Under the pieces are notes generated by a model. The model saw nothing but the letters and a program-made list of their open reading frames with translations. It did not search any database and was not told where the DNA came from. Positions 15,002-16,333 of a stretch of 16,333 bases of DNA are shown piece after piece. Every line of letters starts with the position of its first letter. Position 1 is the stretch's first letter. Source of the stretch: Bacteroidota bacterium (GTDB taxonomy: Bacteria; Bacteroidota; Bacteroidia; Flavobacteriales; Weeksellaceae); NCBI GenBank assembly GCA_023420435.1, contig JAEZWE010000040.1:1-16333 (forward strand), written 5' to 3'. The translations under genes and the position numbers were made by a program.

Positions 15002-15772
15002 TTACAAAAAAGTATTAAATTTCACCAAAACAGGACAATGATCGGAATGGAAAACTTCTTTTAAAATTACGGCTCTTTCCAACTGATTTTTTAAACTGTG
15101 TGAAACGAAATTGTAATCCAATCTCCATCCTTTATTTCTGGCTCTTGAATTCTGTCGGTAACTCCACCAAGTATAATGATCCGGTTGTTCGTTGAAGTAG
15201 CGGAAACTGTCAATTAATTCGCATTCTTCTATAAATTTTGAAAGCCATTCTCTTTCCATCGGTAAAAAACCCGAAACATTTTTTAAACCTTCAGGATTGT
15301 GGATGTCTATAGGTTTATGACAAATATTAAAATCTCCAGAAATAATTAGATTTGGAATTTCTTTTTTTAAATTTTTGATGTAATCTAAAAAATCATAACA
15401 AAATTCCATTTTATAGCCTAATCGATCAATATTAGAAGCAGATGGAACATAAACCGAAATCACCGAAAAATCTTCAAAATCAGCGCGGATAATTCGCCCT
15501 TCGTTGTCGTATTTTTCAATTCCACAACCATAAATTACTTTTTTAGGTTTCACTTTTGAAGAAATTCCAACGCCACTGTATCCTTTTTTTTGAGCAGAAT
15601 GCCAATAACTGTAATAACCTGCTTTTTCAAAACTTTCGATATCGATTTGATCATTTCCGGCTTTGCTTTCTTGGATGCAAATAATATCAGGATTTGCAAC
15701 TTTCAACCAATCTACAAAATTTTTTGTAAATGCAGCCCGAATTCCGTTAACGTTGTAGGAAATGATGGTCAT
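15002..15772 (-). CDS. xth: Exodeoxyribonuclease III (AP endonuclease, ExoIII family)
   Basis: A 256-residue endonuclease/exonuclease/phosphatase-fold enzyme that cuts DNA at abasic sites and degrades 3' ends in base-excision repair. Catalytic landmarks are intact: ISYNVNGIRAA (Asn7), ICIQESKA (Glu35, metal ligand), VISVYVPSA (Tyr108), LIISGDFNICH (Asp147, Asn149), GWRLDYNFVS, and the C-terminal HSDHCPV (Asp244, His245). Length is normal for the family and the start MTIISYNVNGIR is canonical. The gene is on the opposite strand to the polysaccharide cluster and divergent from the gene at 15901. A perfect -7 box ends only a few bases before the ATG. Confidence 0.96.
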   Translation of the reverse strand: MTIISYNVNGIRAAFTKNFVDWLKVANPDIICIQESKAGNDQIDIESFEKAGYYSYWHSAQKKGYSGVGISSKVKPKKVIYGCGIEKYDNEGRIIRADFEDFSVISVYVPSASNIDRLGYKMEFCYDFLDYIKNLKKEIPNLIISGDFNICHKPIDIHNPEGLKNVSGFLPMEREWLSKFIEECELIDSFRYFNEQPDHYTWWSYRQNSRARNKGWRLDYNFVSHSLKNQLERAVILKEVFHSDHCPVLVKFNTFL

Positions 15773-15776
15773 TTTT

Positions 15777-15784
15777 CAAAAATA
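15777..15784 (-). promoter_or_regulatory. -7 element close to the xth start
   Basis: On the - strand this reads TATTTTTG, an exact match to TAnnTTTG. It ends 4 bases before the xth ATG (15770-15772), so the transcript would begin at or near the start codon. No good -33 box is seen at normal spacing. Confidence 0.35.
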
Positions 15785-15852
15785 CAATTTTTTTAATGCT
15801 GAAAAAATGATAAATTTCAAATTCATTACATAATAATAAAAGTTTTTTTTCT

Positions 15853-15860
15853 ATTTTCGT
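15853..15860 (+). promoter_or_regulatory. Possible -7 element for the gene at 15901
   Basis: TATTTTCG matches TAnnTTTG at all but one position. It overlaps a tandem pair of CGTACA hexamers (15858-15863 and 15864-15869). The predicted start of transcription would be near 15866, giving a 35-base leader. No clear -33 element is seen. Confidence 0.3.
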
Positions 15861-15900
15861 ACACGTACATTTAAAAGCACAAAGAAAAAATGTAGAAAGG

Positions 15901-16333
15901 ATGAGAAAAGGATGGTTACTTACATTGCTTTTATTTGCTAATTGGTTTTTGTCTCAAAACCAATACAATTCTAATGTGAATTCAAATCAACTGAATTCTC
16001 TGGTTTCAGAATATAAAAAGCTGTATCAACTAGCACAGGAAATCACTAAGCTAACATCAAAGGAAACAGAATTTGAAAATTGGAATTTGCTTTGGTCTCA
16101 AAATGAAATTTCAAAAGAAAAAATAAAGTTTAAAGCGCCTAAAGAAAATTGGTTCAATAAGTTAAATCTTACTTGGGTTTCTGATGTTGCTTACAATTTT
16201 AAACCGGGTTTTGCCGAAAATGAAGATTTGTTTTATCAAACCAGAATTTCTACAGGATTAGATTATCCTTTATTTGGTACAGGAAGCTATCATTCAAGAA
16301 AAAGGAAAGAATCTTTGTTTCAATATGAGTTAA
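15901..16333 (+). CDS. Exported protein, probably outer-membrane or periplasmic, 3' truncated
   Basis: The frame is open from the ATG at 15901 to the window edge, giving the first 144 residues. Residues 1 to about 19 (MRKGWLLTLLLFANWFLSQ) form a signal peptide. A mostly helical, coiled-coil-like region follows (LNSLVSEYKKLYQLAQEITKL), then alternating aromatic segments that look like beta-strands of an outer-membrane protein (KLNLTWVSDVAYNF, FYQTRISTGLDYPLF, GSYHSRKRKESLF). The combination of an early helix and strands ending in a GLDY-x-LFG pattern could fit a TolC-like efflux component, but this is a guess from the fragment. It is divergent from xth with a 128-base spacer. No function is assigned. 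Confidence 0.7.
   Translation, partial: MRKGWLLTLLLFANWFLSQNQYNSNVNSNQLNSLVSEYKKLYQLAQEITKLTSKETEFENWNLLWSQNEISKEKIKFKAPKENWFNKLNLTWVSDVAYNFKPGFAENEDLFYQTRISTGLDYPLFGTGSYHSRKRKESLFQYEL

Noticed and set aside
1..16333. CRISPR array, insertion sequence, phage, tRNA or rRNA genes
   Set aside because: No regular direct repeats, transposase or integrase motifs, or tRNA-like or rRNA-like sequences were seen on reading through the window.

Overview
The window looks like the 3' half of a capsule/exopolysaccharide locus from a low-GC Bacteroidota bacterium, followed by conserved chromosomal genes. The organism is most likely in Flavobacteriia, possibly the Chryseobacterium/Kaistella group. This placement is inferred from the strong AT bias, the absence of Shine-Dalgarno sequences before most starts, TAnnTTTG-type -7 promoter elements, a Bacteroidota-style fused Wzc kinase, and the protein sequences. 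It was not confirmed by any search.

Layout. Positions 2-11961 are a head-to-tail + strand cluster of eleven genes: a Wzc-type tyrosine autokinase (5' end outside the window), a Wzx-type flippase, a CatB-like O-acetyltransferase, an EpsG/Wzy-like polymerase, a GT2 glycosyltransferase, a secreted glycosidase-like TIM-barrel protein, a GT4 glycosyltransferase, a second hexapeptide-repeat acetyltransferase, a second GT2 glycosyltransferase, a WbpV-like nucleotide-sugar reductase/epimerase, a WbpL/WecA-like initiating sugar-phosphate transferase, and an RmlC-type 3,5-epimerase. (Counting the partial first gene, that is twelve reading frames.) Many neighbours overlap or abut (11, 8, 16, 0 and 11 nt), so they are probably translated in a coupled way. 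A rho-independent terminator at 11984-12010 closes the cluster.

How they fit together. This is a Wzx/Wzy-dependent pathway. The WbpL-like enzyme would load the first sugar phosphate onto undecaprenyl phosphate, and the reductase probably makes that sugar nucleotide. Three glycosyltransferases extend the unit, two acetyltransferases may decorate it, the flippase moves it across the inner membrane, and the EpsG-like protein polymerises it. Wzc controls chain length and export. The secreted TIM-barrel protein may trim or degrade the polymer.

After the terminator come rimO (12070-13371, with its own -7 box and terminator), a small secreted RlpA-like double-psi beta-barrel protein (13668-14036, with promoter candidate and terminator), and then two genes on the - strand: an uncharacterised protein (14211-14813) whose coding sequence continues upstream without a start codon, and exodeoxyribonuclease III (15002-15772). 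A divergent gene for an exported protein (15901 onward) runs off the right edge. No tRNA, rRNA, insertion sequence, integrase or CRISPR array was seen.
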